A DNA stretch of 35,314 nt from JBHENW01 sp046261875. GTDB taxonomy: Bacteria; Acidobacteriota; Thermoanaerobaculia; UBA5066; Gp7-AA6. Where the stretch lies: positions 1-35,314 of the forward strand of contig JBHENW010000161.1 in assembly GCA_046261875.1 (NCBI GenBank), in the 5' to 3' direction. Of this stretch, positions 1 to 8,022 are shown piece after piece. A program made the translations under genes and the position numbers. The notes beneath the pieces are model-generated. The model worked only from the letters and a program-made list of their open reading frames with translations, did not search any database and was not told the origin of the DNA. Position 1 is the stretch's first letter, and every line of letters starts with the position of its first letter.

Positions 1-608
1 GTGGGGACCTCGAGCGTCCGGAACGTGCGGCCGCCGGCACTCGGGTAGAAGGGGGCGCCTCCGCGGGTGTCCGACGCGAAGAGCAGGCCGCGCTCCTCCT
101 GAGCCTCCAACGACCGCGCGGAGACGGTCCAGCCCGGGGCCGCGCTGCAGCGGGCCGGAACCCCGAAGATGCGCGCGTACTCGGCGTGGGCCCGCTCGAC
201 GGCTTCGCGGACCCGCTCGGAGGACATCCTGGGGAGGTCATCGTGCCATGCGACGTGGTCCCAGCCGTGGACTCCGGTCTCGTGCCCCTCCGCGGCGGCT
301 TGCCGCATCTGGCCCTCGCACCGGCGGCCGATCGGACGGGCGGGCAGGACCGTTCCGGACAACGCCGTGCGCCACCCGTAGAGGGAAAGGCCGCGGCTGC
401 GCACCATCTTGCGGGCGAAGCCGCGCCGGGTGAAAGCCCGCCGGATGGCGACTCCCGAGCGGTCCGGGCCGAGCGTGAAGAAGAAGGCCGCGCGCAGGCG
501 GCGACGGGCGAAGATCTCGAGCAGACGCGGCACCCCTTCCCGCGTTCCGACTTCCGTATCGCAGTCCACCTTGAGGGCTATGCGGGTCGGGCCGCTCGTC
601 GCGGTCAG
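1..608 (-). CDS. arnD: ArnD-like polysaccharide deacetylase (partial, 3' end beyond window)
   Basis: NodB-type polysaccharide deacetylase of the ArnD family. ArnD removes the formyl group from undecaprenyl-phosphate-4-deoxy-4-formamido-L-arabinose at the membrane. The visible protein opens with the conserved metal-site segment VDCDTEVGTREGVPRLLEIF, then FFFTLGPDRSG, the HETGVHGWDHVAWHD metal-binding block and the FASDTRGG...FYPS segment typical of ArnD. The reading frame is open to base 1, so the C-terminus lies outside the window. No ATG exists near the start. CTG at 608 overlaps the upstream stop as CTGA and has GGGAG upstream; GTG at 569 is the alternative but leaves almost nothing before the metal motif. 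It is the last visible gene of the arn operon. Family assignment is secure; the start is not. Confidence 0.88.
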   Translation of the reverse strand, partial: MTATSGPTRIALKVDCDTEVGTREGVPRLLEIFARRRLRAAFFFTLGPDRSGVAIRRAFTRRGFARKMVRSRGLSLYGWRTALSGTVLPARPIGRRCEGQMRQAAAEGHETGVHGWDHVAWHDDLPRMSSERVREAVERAHAEYARIFGVPARCSAAPGWTVSARSLEAQEERGLLFASDTRGGAPFYPSAGGRTFRTLEVP

Positions 609-1651
609 CGAACGCTCCCTTCCACGGGGGCGGGCTGGCGCTGGGCGAGGTAGAAGTCCACGGTCCGCTGCAGGGCTTCGTCCAGGTCCACCCGCGGCTC
701 CCAGCCGAGAACCTTGCGGGCGCGCTCGATGGACGGCACCCGGGTCAGGATGTCCTGGTAGCCTTCCCCGTAGTACGCCTCGGCCGACACCGTGACGATC
801 GGAGTCCGGCGCGCGCGCTCCTCGAAGCCCGGATGCCGCGCGACCTCGGCGATGAGCTTCTCCGCGAGGTCCCGGACGGCGATGTCGTTGGCGGGGTTGC
901 CGACGTTGAAGATCTGGCCGTCCGCCGCGCCCCCCGCGTTCTCGAGGATCCGCATGAGCGCGTCCACGCCGTCGGAGATGTAGGTGAAGGAGCGCCGCTG
1001 GCCTCCCCCGTCCACGAGCTTGATCGGCTCGCCATACAGGATGTTGTGCAGGAACTGCGTCAGGACGCGGCTGGAGCCTTCCTTGGGCGAGTCGATGTCG
1101 TCCAGGTGCGGGCCGATCCAGTTGAAGGGACGCAGGAGAGTGAAACGGAGGCCCTCCGCCTCTCCGTAGGCCCAGATGACGCGGTCGAGCAGCTGCTTGG
1201 AGCAGGAGTAGATCCAGCGCTGCTTGCGGATCGGCCCATAGACGAGCGTGGAGGTGTCTTCGTCGAAGGCCGCGTCCGGGCACATCCCGTACACCTCGGA
1301 GCTCGAAGCGAAGACGAGCCGTTTCCTGTAGCGGACGGCCTGCTTGACGATGCGCAGGTTCTCTTCGAAGTCGAGCTGGAAGACCTCGAGCGGATTCCGG
1401 ACGTAGGCCGCCGGTGTCGCGATCGCGACGAGGGGGAGCACGACGTCGCACTTCTTGATCTGGTACTCGATCCACTCCTTGTTGATCGCGATGTCCCCTT
1501 CCAGGTAGGTGAAGCGGGGGTGGCCGAGGAACGGCGCGATCCGGTCGCTTCCGATGTCGAGACCCGAAACGCTCCAGTCCGTCTCCACCAGGATGCGGTC
1601 GGTCAGGGCGTTGCCGATGAAGCCGTTCACGCCGAGGATCAGGACCCTCAT
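605..1651 (-). CDS. arnA: ArnA C-terminal-type UDP-glucuronate decarboxylase/dehydrogenase (stand-alone)
   Basis: Extended short-chain dehydrogenase matching the C-terminal half of E. coli ArnA almost end to end (348 residues). This enzyme oxidises UDP-glucuronate at C4 and decarboxylates it to UDP-4-keto-pentose, the first dedicated step to UDP-L-Ara4N. Visible hallmarks are the NAD-binding GVNGFIGNALT near the N-terminus, CDVVLPLVAIATP, the catalytic FASSSEVYGMC block, the YSCSKQLLDRVIWAYGE Tyr/Lys pair, LLRPFNWIGP and SFTYISDGVDAL. ATG at 1651 overlaps the preceding formyltransferase stop as ATGA, so translation is probably coupled. In enterobacteria this domain is fused behind the formyltransferase; here it is separate. 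The cognate aminotransferase ArnB is not visible. Confidence 0.93.
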   Translation of the reverse strand: MRVLILGVNGFIGNALTDRILVETDWSVSGLDIGSDRIAPFLGHPRFTYLEGDIAINKEWIEYQIKKCDVVLPLVAIATPAAYVRNPLEVFQLDFEENLRIVKQAVRYRKRLVFASSSEVYGMCPDAAFDEDTSTLVYGPIRKQRWIYSCSKQLLDRVIWAYGEAEGLRFTLLRPFNWIGPHLDDIDSPKEGSSRVLTQFLHNILYGEPIKLVDGGGQRRSFTYISDGVDALMRILENAGGAADGQIFNVGNPANDIAVRDLAEKLIAEVARHPGFEERARRTPIVTVSAEAYYGEGYQDILTRVPSIERARKVLGWEPRVDLDEALQRTVDFYLAQRQPAPVEGSVR

Positions 1652-2559
1652 GGCGCCGCGACCTGCGCCGCGTAGCGCGCGCCGTCCATTTCCTCGCCCC
1701 CCTCCGGCTGCAGTCTCAGAACCTCAAGGTAGAAGTCGTCGCCGCACGCCACGTAGAGGCTGCCCGACTCCTGCCGGACCTGGCCCGGGAAGTTGTCGTG
1801 CGAGCCGAGGCCCGGCACGCGGGTTTTCCAGAGGAAGGTCTTGCCGCCGAAGACGTCGGTGAACGCGCCGGGGTACGGATGGGTCAGCGCGCGGACCAGG
1901 TTGTGCACCTCGCGGGCGCCGGCGCTCCAGTCGATGCGCCCGTTCTCGGGACGCCGACGCCCGAACGTCGTGGCCTCGGCTTCCTCCTGGGGCCGGAGCG
2001 CCGCCGTCCCGTTCTTGAGAGCGTCCAGGTGCCGGTCGAGAAGTCGCAGGGCCGCTTCGGTCACCCGGCTCTGGACCTCGAAGGCCGTGTCGTCGGGCCC
2101 GATCGGCACGGCTTGCTGTCCGACGATCTCCCCCGCGTCGGCGCGCCGCGACATGCGATGGAGCGTCGCGCCGGTCTCGGTCTCGCCGCGAAGGACGGCC
2201 CAGTTCACCGGGGCGCGGCCGCGGTACTTCGGCAGAAGCGAGCCGTGCACGTTGTAGGCGCCGCGCGCCGGAATCGCGAGCGTCGCCTCGGGCAGCATCC
2301 CCCGGAAGTAGAAGGAGAGGATGAGATCCGGCGCCGCGTCGCGGACCAGCGCGACGGCGTCATCCGTCCCCGGGTCGTCCATGAGGACGGTCCGGACTCC
2401 CCGCGACCGGGAGAGCGCGGCGACGCTCGGGAACCACGCCGCCTCGACGGGCCGGTCCGCGTGCGTCGCGACGAGCACGACGTCCTCCCCCCTGTCGAGC
2501 AGCCGCTCGAGGCACGCGTGGCCCGTCTGGCTGTAGGCGAACGCGGCGATGCGCGTCAC
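1648..2559 (-). CDS. arnA: ArnA N-terminal-type UDP-L-Ara4N formyltransferase (stand-alone)
   Basis: Formyltransferase of the ArnA/Fmt fold, 303 residues, the size of the isolated E. coli ArnA N-terminal domain. It transfers formyl from N10-formyltetrahydrofolate to the 4-amino group of UDP-L-Ara4N, giving the substrate that ArnC loads on undecaprenyl phosphate. The catalytic block is visible as ILSFYFRGMLP followed by GAYNVHGSLLPKYRGRAPVN with the Asn/His pair, then HRMSRRADAGEIV with the catalytic Asp. The C-terminal OB-like part follows, with NGRIDWSAGAREVHNLVRAL. GTG at 2559 overlaps the arnC stop as GTGA, and its own stop overlaps the dehydrogenase start. The frame stays open far upstream through arnC and beyond, but that part is antisense-like noise, so the coupled GTG is preferred. 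Confidence 0.92.
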   Translation of the reverse strand: MTRIAAFAYSQTGHACLERLLDRGEDVVLVATHADRPVEAAWFPSVAALSRSRGVRTVLMDDPGTDDAVALVRDAAPDLILSFYFRGMLPEATLAIPARGAYNVHGSLLPKYRGRAPVNWAVLRGETETGATLHRMSRRADAGEIVGQQAVPIGPDDTAFEVQSRVTEAALRLLDRHLDALKNGTAALRPQEEAEATTFGRRRPENGRIDWSAGAREVHNLVRALTHPYPGAFTDVFGGKTFLWKTRVPGLGSHDNFPGQVRQESGSLYVACGDDFYLEVLRLQPEGGEEMDGARYAAQVAAP

Positions 2560-3521
2560 GCGCGCCGCTCCCCTTCCGCCGCGCGCGGCCGTTCTGCCCC
2601 GAGCCCGTAGGCGCGGCGCACGCGGAAGCGCGGCCGGCCGCGGACCTGCTGGTAGATCCGCGCGATGTACTCGCCGAGGACGCCGATCGAGAGCATGGCG
2701 ATCCCCAGCACCGTGAAGAGGATCGCGAAGAGCGTGAAGACCCCCTCGACCTCCGCGCCGACGACGAGTCGGCGGACGAAGAGGAAGAAGCCGAACGCGA
2801 TCCCGCCGAGCGCGACGGCCGTTCCGATCAGGCTCACCGCCTGGAGGGGGACCGCCGAGAAGCCCGACATGAGGTCGAAGTTGAGCCGGATGAGCCGGTA
2901 GAGCGAGTAGGCCGACTCGCCCGAGCCGCGCGGCGCATGCGCGACCTCCAGCTCCGAGGGACGCCGCGCGAAGCTCTGCGCGAGCGCCGGTATGAAGGTC
3001 GAGGTTTCGTCGCACTCCTTGATCTCCTCCACGACGTCGCGCGAGTAGGCGCGCAGCATGCAGCCGAAATCGGAGAGGCGCATACGCGTCATCGCGACCA
3101 TGAGGCGGTTGACGACCGACGAGGCGATCCGCCGGAAGACCGAGTCCTGCCGGCGCCGGCGCACGCCTCCGACGACGTCGAAGCCTTCCCGGAACTTCGC
3201 CAGCAGGCGCGGGATTTCTTCGGGGGGGTTCTGGAGGTCGGCGTCGAGCGTCACGACGACGTCTCCCGTGACGTCCTGGAAGCCTGCCAGGATCGCCTGG
3301 TGCTGGCCGAAGTTGCGGGAGAGCTCGAGCACTCGCACGCAGTCGGGCCGCTGGCGAGCCCAGGACGTCAGGATCGGGAGCGAGCCGTCCCGGCTGCCGT
3401 CGTCCACGAGGATGACCTCGTAGGGATCGCCGGCGGCGTCCAGCACGGAAGTGACCCGCCGCAGCAGCTCCGGCAGGTTCGCCTCCTCGTTGTAGACCGG
3501 GAGGACGACGGAGACCTTCAC
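2556..3521 (-). CDS. arnC: ArnC undecaprenyl-phosphate 4-deoxy-4-formamido-L-arabinose transferase
   Basis: Family 2 glycosyltransferase, 321 residues, essentially the length of E. coli ArnC. It moves formylated Ara4N from UDP onto undecaprenyl phosphate on the cytoplasmic face. The N-terminal GT-A domain shows VVLPVYNEEANLPEL, ILVDDGSRDGSL, the metal-binding TLDADLQNPPEEIP and the DFGCMLRAYSRDVV acceptor segment. Two hydrophobic hairpins near residues 225-290 anchor it in the membrane, followed by GEYIARIYQQVRGRPRF, a typical ArnC/DPM1 end. GTG at 3521 is preceded by CCGGAGATGG. It lies 21 bases after the PAP2 gene and overlaps the formyltransferase start. DPM1-like relatives are the alternative, but the Arn neighbours settle the call. 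Confidence 0.93.
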   Translation of the reverse strand: MKVSVVLPVYNEEANLPELLRRVTSVLDAAGDPYEVILVDDGSRDGSLPILTSWARQRPDCVRVLELSRNFGQHQAILAGFQDVTGDVVVTLDADLQNPPEEIPRLLAKFREGFDVVGGVRRRRQDSVFRRIASSVVNRLMVAMTRMRLSDFGCMLRAYSRDVVEEIKECDETSTFIPALAQSFARRPSELEVAHAPRGSGESAYSLYRLIRLNFDLMSGFSAVPLQAVSLIGTAVALGGIAFGFFLFVRRLVVGAEVEGVFTLFAILFTVLGIAMLSIGVLGEYIARIYQQVRGRPRFRVRRAYGLGAERPRAAEGERRA

Positions 3522-3542
3522 GCGCGCGCCATCTCCGGGAGT

Positions 3543-4265
3543 TTACAGAGTCGGAGCCGGGGCCGGGCCGGCTCGCATGGCCCGGCGCCGGGCAAAATAC
3601 TCCGTGCCCGTGGCGCAGACGGATACCCAGAAGACCCCGAGGAGGATGCCCCCGACGACGTCCGTCAGCCAGTGGGCACCGAGGTAGACCCGGCTGACCG
3701 CGACCGCCGTGATGGTCGCCGCAGCGGCCAGGAAGCTCGCGAGGCGGATTCCCGGCCGGCTCGAGAGGTGGAACACGACCGCTGCCGCGCCTCCGTAGAA
3801 CGCGGTGGCCATGGCCGCGTGCCCGCTCGGGAAAGCGAAGGTGTGCTCCGTGACCAGAGGCGGCCAGAGGTCGGGACGGGGCCGTCCGAACGTCCACTTC
3901 AGCAGCACGTTCAGCAGGAGGCCGCCGAGCACGGAGCCCGCGAAGAGCAGCGCGGAGACACGGTGCGCCTTCCGGAAGAGCGCCGCCGTCACGACAGCGG
4001 TCGCGGGTGCGAGGACCCAGACGTCGCCGAGCGCCGTGATCGCGCGCAGGACCCGATCCTGCCCCGGGGCATGGAACTTCCGGATCGCGAGCGTGACGGA
4101 GCGATCGAGATCGTAGCCCTCGGCGTGGAAAACAAACCGGACGAGCGTTCCGAAAAGCACGACGACGACCGCGCAGGCGAGAAAGCCGAGGGTCAGGTAG
4201 AGCCCGACCGTCCCTTCCCGGGTGAACCGGGCCCTCAGGAACGCGCGGATGCCGGCGAGCGTCAT
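3543..4265 (-). CDS. PAP2-family membrane lipid phosphatase
   Basis: Integral membrane phosphatase of 240 residues. All three PAP2 signature blocks are visible: KWTFGRPRPD (motif 1), FAFPSGHAAM (motif 2, with catalytic His) and SRVYLGAHWLTD (motif 3, nucleophilic His and supporting Asp). About six membrane helices are predicted by eye. Family members dephosphorylate undecaprenyl diphosphate, phosphatidylglycerol phosphate or lipid A (UppP/BacA-like, LpxE, LpxT). Its place between arnT-like and arnC suggests it recycles the undecaprenyl carrier after ArnT has used it, or removes a lipid A phosphate; the sequence does not decide between these. ATG at 4265 overlaps the upstream stop as ATGA. Confidence 0.9.
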   Translation of the reverse strand: MTLAGIRAFLRARFTREGTVGLYLTLGFLACAVVVVLFGTLVRFVFHAEGYDLDRSVTLAIRKFHAPGQDRVLRAITALGDVWVLAPATAVVTAALFRKAHRVSALLFAGSVLGGLLLNVLLKWTFGRPRPDLWPPLVTEHTFAFPSGHAAMATAFYGGAAAVVFHLSSRPGIRLASFLAAAATITAVAVSRVYLGAHWLTDVVGGILLGVFWVSVCATGTEYFARRRAMRAGPAPAPTL

Positions 4266-5752
4266 TCCAGCGGGAAGTTGGCGAGGAGGACGTGGTCGCG
4301 CACGGTGAGCAGGTGCGTGAACGGGATCGCGCTGCGGAGGCGGAACTCGTCGCGGTCGCGCGTGCGCGTGAGGACGACGAGCTTCTCCCCCCGGTTCCAC
4401 CGGTACCAGAAGGTCGGCTCCTGCCAGAAGAGGGGGTGGTGCATGTCACGTTCGTAAGCCGGCCGCAGCTCCCCCACCCAGGACGCCATCGGCACCTCGC
4501 GGCGCAGCTCCCACGGCAGGCCGTGGAGGAACGTGTGGTACGTGACGAGAGGAATCCCTTCTCGAGCGTAGCGCCGGTACGCCTCGACGAACGCGTGCGC
4601 GGTGTGCTCCCGGGTCAACCGGGGCTGCGCGATCGCGACCGCGAAGAAGACCAGGGCGGCTCCGCCCGCGGCGGCGCGGAACCTTCCGCCGGGCGCGCCG
4701 GGTGAAACGAGGATCCCGCGCGCGGCGAGCGCCGCGAGCGCCGGAAAAGCCGGGAGGACGTAAGGGATCAGCTTGGAGCGGGAGAGGCTGAAAAAGAGAA
4801 AGACCGAGACGGCCCAGACGAGAAAGAAGGCCGCGTCCGGGCGGCCGCGCATCCGCTCGAGCGAAAACGGGCGAAAGAGACGCACGATCCGGCCCGCGAA
4901 GAGCGTCCACGGGAGGAAGCCGATCAGGAGCACAGGGATGAAATAGACGACCGTCTCGGAGCGCTTGGCGCCGCCGGTGAATCGGCCGAAATGCTCCCGC
5001 ACGAAGAAGAAGTCCAGGAACGCCGGGTTGGCCCGTTCCATCGCGACGAACCAGGGTATGGCCAGCGCGACGTAGAGAAGGGCCGCCGGGGAGACGATGG
5101 CTTCACGGATGAGCCGGGGACGCCGGATGAGTAGCGCCCAGACGACGAAGACGAGCCCGGGGATGACGACTGCCACGAGCCCTTTCGCCAGCGTCCCCGC
5201 CGCGCCCGCCACGGCCGCCGCGGCGAGCCAGCCCTGCCCGCTCTTTCCGTCCTCCCGGCGACGGGCGAACTCCCGGAGCGACAGGAGGCTCGCCGTGGTC
5301 GCCGCCGTCAGGAGCGGATCGATCAGGTTCTGCCGCGAGAGGAGAAACGGGAGGAGCGAGGAGAGATAGATCGCCGCGGCCAGGGCTCCTTCCAGCGGAT
5401 CATCCGCGTCCCCGCGGCGTCTCAGCGCGAAGAGGAGCATAACCGCGACGGCGAGCGTCGAGAGGCGCGAGGTGAGACGGGCGGCATAGGGGTTCTGGCC
5501 GAAAACGCGGAAGGCGGCGGCGTTGGCCCAGTAGAGCAGAGGAGGCTTCTCGAAGTAGGGCTGCCGGTTGACGCGCGGCGTGACCCAATCGCCCGTCTCG
5601 AGCATCTCGCGCGGAATCTCGGCGTAGCGGGCCTCGTCGGGCTCGAGCAGATGCGAGCCGGGCAGCTCGAAGAAGACGAGCCCCGCGAGGAGCAGAAGCA
5701 GCCACGGGATGGCCCGGGATGCTCCGGGCCGCGCGGCTGTTAGCTCTTCCAC
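4262..5752 (-). CDS. arnT: ArnT-like GT83 lipid-linked sugar transferase
   Basis: Multi-spanning glycosyltransferase of the PMT/ArnT (GT83) family, about 496 residues. It transfers L-Ara4N, or a related sugar, from undecaprenyl phosphate onto an acceptor on the periplasmic side. The first periplasmic loop carries the conserved LEPDEARYAEIPREML motif with the catalytic acidic residue, then GDWVTPRVNRQPYFEKPPLLYW, which closely follows ArnT. About a dozen hydrophobic helices follow, then a soluble C-terminal domain with LPWELRREVP. GTG at 5752 overlaps the wzt stop by 13 bases; TTG at 5776 is in frame and also possible. Lipid A is the usual acceptor, but coupling to a glycan exporter leaves another acceptor open. 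Confidence 0.88.
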   Translation of the reverse strand: MEELTAARPGASRAIPWLLLLLAGLVFFELPGSHLLEPDEARYAEIPREMLETGDWVTPRVNRQPYFEKPPLLYWANAAAFRVFGQNPYAARLTSRLSTLAVAVMLLFALRRRGDADDPLEGALAAAIYLSSLLPFLLSRQNLIDPLLTAATTASLLSLREFARRREDGKSGQGWLAAAAVAGAAGTLAKGLVAVVIPGLVFVVWALLIRRPRLIREAIVSPAALLYVALAIPWFVAMERANPAFLDFFFVREHFGRFTGGAKRSETVVYFIPVLLIGFLPWTLFAGRIVRLFRPFSLERMRGRPDAAFFLVWAVSVFLFFSLSRSKLIPYVLPAFPALAALAARGILVSPGAPGGRFRAAAGGAALVFFAVAIAQPRLTREHTAHAFVEAYRRYAREGIPLVTYHTFLHGLPWELRREVPMASWVGELRPAYERDMHHPLFWQEPTFWYRWNRGEKLVVLTRTRDRDEFRLRSAIPFTHLLTVRDHVLLANFPLE

Positions 5753-7002
5753 CGGATCGCGCCGTTGAAGACCCAACGGCGGCGCGGGTTCCAGGTCCCG
5801 CCGACGGGCCGGTCGGCCGTCACCTCGAAGCGCAGAACGTCCCGGCGGTAGTCGTAGGGCGCTTCGTCGCGCGCGTGGACGGCCGCGTCCACCGCATAGA
5901 CCCCGGGCGCGAGATCGAGTGAAGCGATCTCGAGGCCGACCAGCGCGCGGCCCGAGAACTCCGCGGCGTCGAAACCGTCGATCGACGTGTTGGAACCGAA
6001 CACGGTCTCTCCGCTCACGCGCGAAAGCGCGAAGCCGAACACGAAGTCCTCGAGTGGCTCGGCGGCCTCGACCTCCATCTGGAGCGACATGGACTCGCCC
6101 GAGCGGAACCTCCCGGCGGGAGTGCCGCGGGCGTCGAGCGCCCGGGCCCGCGTGACGCGGGCGCGGCCCGAGCCCACGCGCGGCTGCGGCGGCGCGTCCG
6201 GAGACGCGGGGGACTCCACGCGCCTTCGCCCCTCCCGCTCAGCGACGGCATCGCGATACCGGGCCACCGTCTCGGCCGCCGGACCGTCGGCCACGAGCTT
6301 CCCGCCGTCCAGCCAGAGAGCGCGCCGGCAACGCTCCGCGACGAGCGCCAGGTCGTGGGACACGAAGAGGAGCGTCTTGCCGGCGCGCTCGAACTCGGAG
6401 AACTTCTCCAGGCTCCTTCGGGCGAACGCCTCGTCGCCGACGGCGAGGACTTCGTCCACGAGCAGCACGTCCGGGTCGCTGTGCGCGGCGATCGAGAAGC
6501 CGAGGCGGACCGCCATGCCCGAGGAGTAGGTCTTGACCGGGGCTTCCAGAAAATCTTCGATCTCCGCGAACCGCACGATCGCTTGGAACCGGTCGGCGAT
6601 CTCGCGGCGCGACAGGCCCAGCAGAAGCCCGGTGATCAGGACGTTCTCCCGGCCGGAGATCTCGGGGTGGAAGCCCGCGCCGAGCTCCAGCAGCGCGGCG
6701 AGCCGCCCGCGCACCGACACTTCTCCCGAGGTCGGCCGGAGAATTCCGGAGAGGAGCTTGAGCAGCGTGGTCTTTCCCGAGCCGTTGGCGCCGACGACGC
6801 CCACCGACTCGCCCGGCGCGACCTCGAAGGAGACTCCGGAGAGCGCTGGGACCGCCTCGTCCGCCGAGAGGGCGCGGGCGCCGACGCCGGAGATCAGCGC
6901 CGACTTGAGGGTTCCCACGCTCCGTTTGCGCCCGTACCGGCGGTAGAGCTTCGTCGCGTCTCGGACGAAGATGGCCGGGGCGCCGGCGGCTTGCCCCTGC
7001 AC
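5740..7002 (-). CDS. wzt: Wzt-like polysaccharide ABC exporter ATPase with C-terminal glycan-binding domain
   Basis: ATPase of the O-antigen/teichoic-acid ABC-2 exporter class, 420 residues. The nucleotide-binding domain (about residues 1-255) shows Walker A GANGSGKTT, signature YSSGMAVRLGFSIA, Walker B DVLLVDEVLAVGDEAF and the switch VSHD. The beta-rich extension (about 285-420) ends in GTWNPRRRWVFNGAIRW and corresponds to the Wzt C-terminal domain. In characterised systems that domain recognises the non-reducing-end cap of the exported O-polysaccharide. GTG at 7002 has AGGAGG six bases upstream and lies one base after the permease stop, so the pair is co-translated. Substrate identity is unknown. 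Its presence at the head of an arn operon is unusual. Confidence 0.92.
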   Translation of the reverse strand: MQGQAAGAPAIFVRDATKLYRRYGRKRSVGTLKSALISGVGARALSADEAVPALSGVSFEVAPGESVGVVGANGSGKTTLLKLLSGILRPTSGEVSVRGRLAALLELGAGFHPEISGRENVLITGLLLGLSRREIADRFQAIVRFAEIEDFLEAPVKTYSSGMAVRLGFSIAAHSDPDVLLVDEVLAVGDEAFARRSLEKFSEFERAGKTLLFVSHDLALVAERCRRALWLDGGKLVADGPAAETVARYRDAVAEREGRRRVESPASPDAPPQPRVGSGRARVTRARALDARGTPAGRFRSGESMSLQMEVEAAEPLEDFVFGFALSRVSGETVFGSNTSIDGFDAAEFSGRALVGLEIASLDLAPGVYAVDAAVHARDEAPYDYRRDVLRFEVTADRPVGGTWNPRRRWVFNGAIRWKS

Positions 7003-7003
7003 T

Positions 7004-7840
7004 TCAGGCCTCCTCGGCGATGGAATCGCGGAGCCGCTCGAAGAGCGCGCTTCCCAGGACCAGCGACAGCGTCGTCACGACGACCATGCCGATCCATTCG
7101 ACCGCGGGCGGGAAGCGGAAGAAGAAAACCGCATCGTGCAGGGCGGAGAAGAAGGAGACGAAGGGATTGAGCCGCAGCAGCGCGTGGTAGCGCTCCGGCA
7201 CGGCCTCCAGGGGATAGAGGATCGGCGTCAGGAAGAAGGCGAGCGTCAGGAGGTTCCCGAGGAGGTCGCGCACGTCGCCGAAGTGGACGGAGAGGGAGGA
7301 GACCGCGAGCGCGAGACCGTGGACGGCGGCGACGAGCAGCAGCAGGACGACGGGGAACGCGAGGACGGATCCGTTCGGTGCGACCTCGCCGAGAACCGCC
7401 GCGGCGGCCGTCGCCGCCGCCAGGACGGGAAGGGCGAGCAGCAGGTGCGCGAAGCGCGCGGAGACGGCGACCGCCGGGAACACCTCGGGGGCGACGGTCG
7501 TCTTGCGGAGCAAGGGCGCGTTGGCCCGGAAGGTCTCCGCCGCATCGAGCAGGGCCGACGAGACGAAGCTCCAGACGAGCACGCCGGCGAAGAGAAAGAG
7601 CGCATAGGGCCGCACGTCTGCGCGCGGCTGGAACACGATCCGGAAGACCGTCGCGTAGACGAGCAGCAGGAGGAGCGGGTTGAGCAGCGACCAGAAGAAG
7701 CCGAGCACGCCGCCGCGGTAGCGGGCGACGAGCTCGCGGCGGGCGAGGGCGAAGACGAGCGGGCGCTGGCGCCAGGTGCGGGCGAGGGGACGGATCAGGG
7801 CCGGGAGCGGACGCCCGCTTCGACTGACGGCTGTCGGCAC
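7004..7840 (-). CDS. wzm: Wzm-like ABC-2 polysaccharide export permease
   Basis: Permease partner of the Wzt-like ATPase, about 278 residues, the usual Wzm length. The conserved N-terminal amphipathic and first-helix region (LARRELVARYRGGVLGFFWSL) is followed by six hydrophobic helices, the GDVRDLLGNLL cytoplasmic loop and a late LTPILYPLEAVPERYHALLRLNPFV segment typical of ABC-2 O-antigen and teichoic-acid exporters. The frame is open to 8011, but that upstream part reads through the palindromic repeat and the divergent gene. GTG at 7840 is therefore chosen. A GATACA hexamer (7858-7853) lies 12 bases before it and could be the operon promoter -10 element. No Shine-Dalgarno site is seen. Confidence 0.88.
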   Translation of the reverse strand: MPTAVSRSGRPLPALIRPLARTWRQRPLVFALARRELVARYRGGVLGFFWSLLNPLLLLLVYATVFRIVFQPRADVRPYALFLFAGVLVWSFVSSALLDAAETFRANAPLLRKTTVAPEVFPAVAVSARFAHLLLALPVLAAATAAAAVLGEVAPNGSVLAFPVVLLLLVAAVHGLALAVSSLSVHFGDVRDLLGNLLTLAFFLTPILYPLEAVPERYHALLRLNPFVSFFSALHDAVFFFRFPPAVEWIGMVVVTTLSLVLGSALFERLRDSIAEEA

Positions 7841-7923
7841 GGCGGAGGCGAATGTATCCGATATCGTGAGTCGAGGTGTCGAAGAGCGCAGAGCCTCCCG
7901 AAAAGACGATTTCGACCCTCGGT

Positions 7924-7975
7924 TCGCGGCGCGAGGAGTCTCCGCGAAGTAACCGAGCGGAGGAGCCTCGCGCCG
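7924..7975. repeat. Palindromic intergenic repeat, copy 1
   Basis: This 52-base sequence is identical, on the opposite strand, to 12841-12892. It can fold into a long hairpin. Outer arms of 11 pairs (7926-7936 with 7966-7976) enclose a 3x3 internal mismatch, six further pairs and an 11-base loop, GAAGTAACCGA. It sits between the divergent wzm and ABC-ATPase starts. It resembles a REP or small MITE-like element. No transposase gene lies near it. Confidence 0.85.
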
Positions 7976-8022
7976 CGGGAGGCGGAGCGCAGCGAGGCAC
8001 CAGCCGAGCAAGCAAAGCCGAC

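Noticed and set aside
2560..4449. N-terminal extension of the formyltransferase frame to 4449
   Set aside because: It would overlap arnC, PAP2 and part of arnT in another frame and encodes Arg/Pro-rich noise; the GTG at 2559 gives the family length.
2937..4457. 506-codon plus-strand frame across arnC and PAP2
   Set aside because: Mirror of two well-supported minus-strand genes with all catalytic motifs; no recognisable domain of its own.
7876..8022. N-terminal extension of the LolD-like ATPase from GTG 7876
   Set aside because: The extra 49 residues are encoded mainly by the palindromic repeat and have no counterpart in the family.
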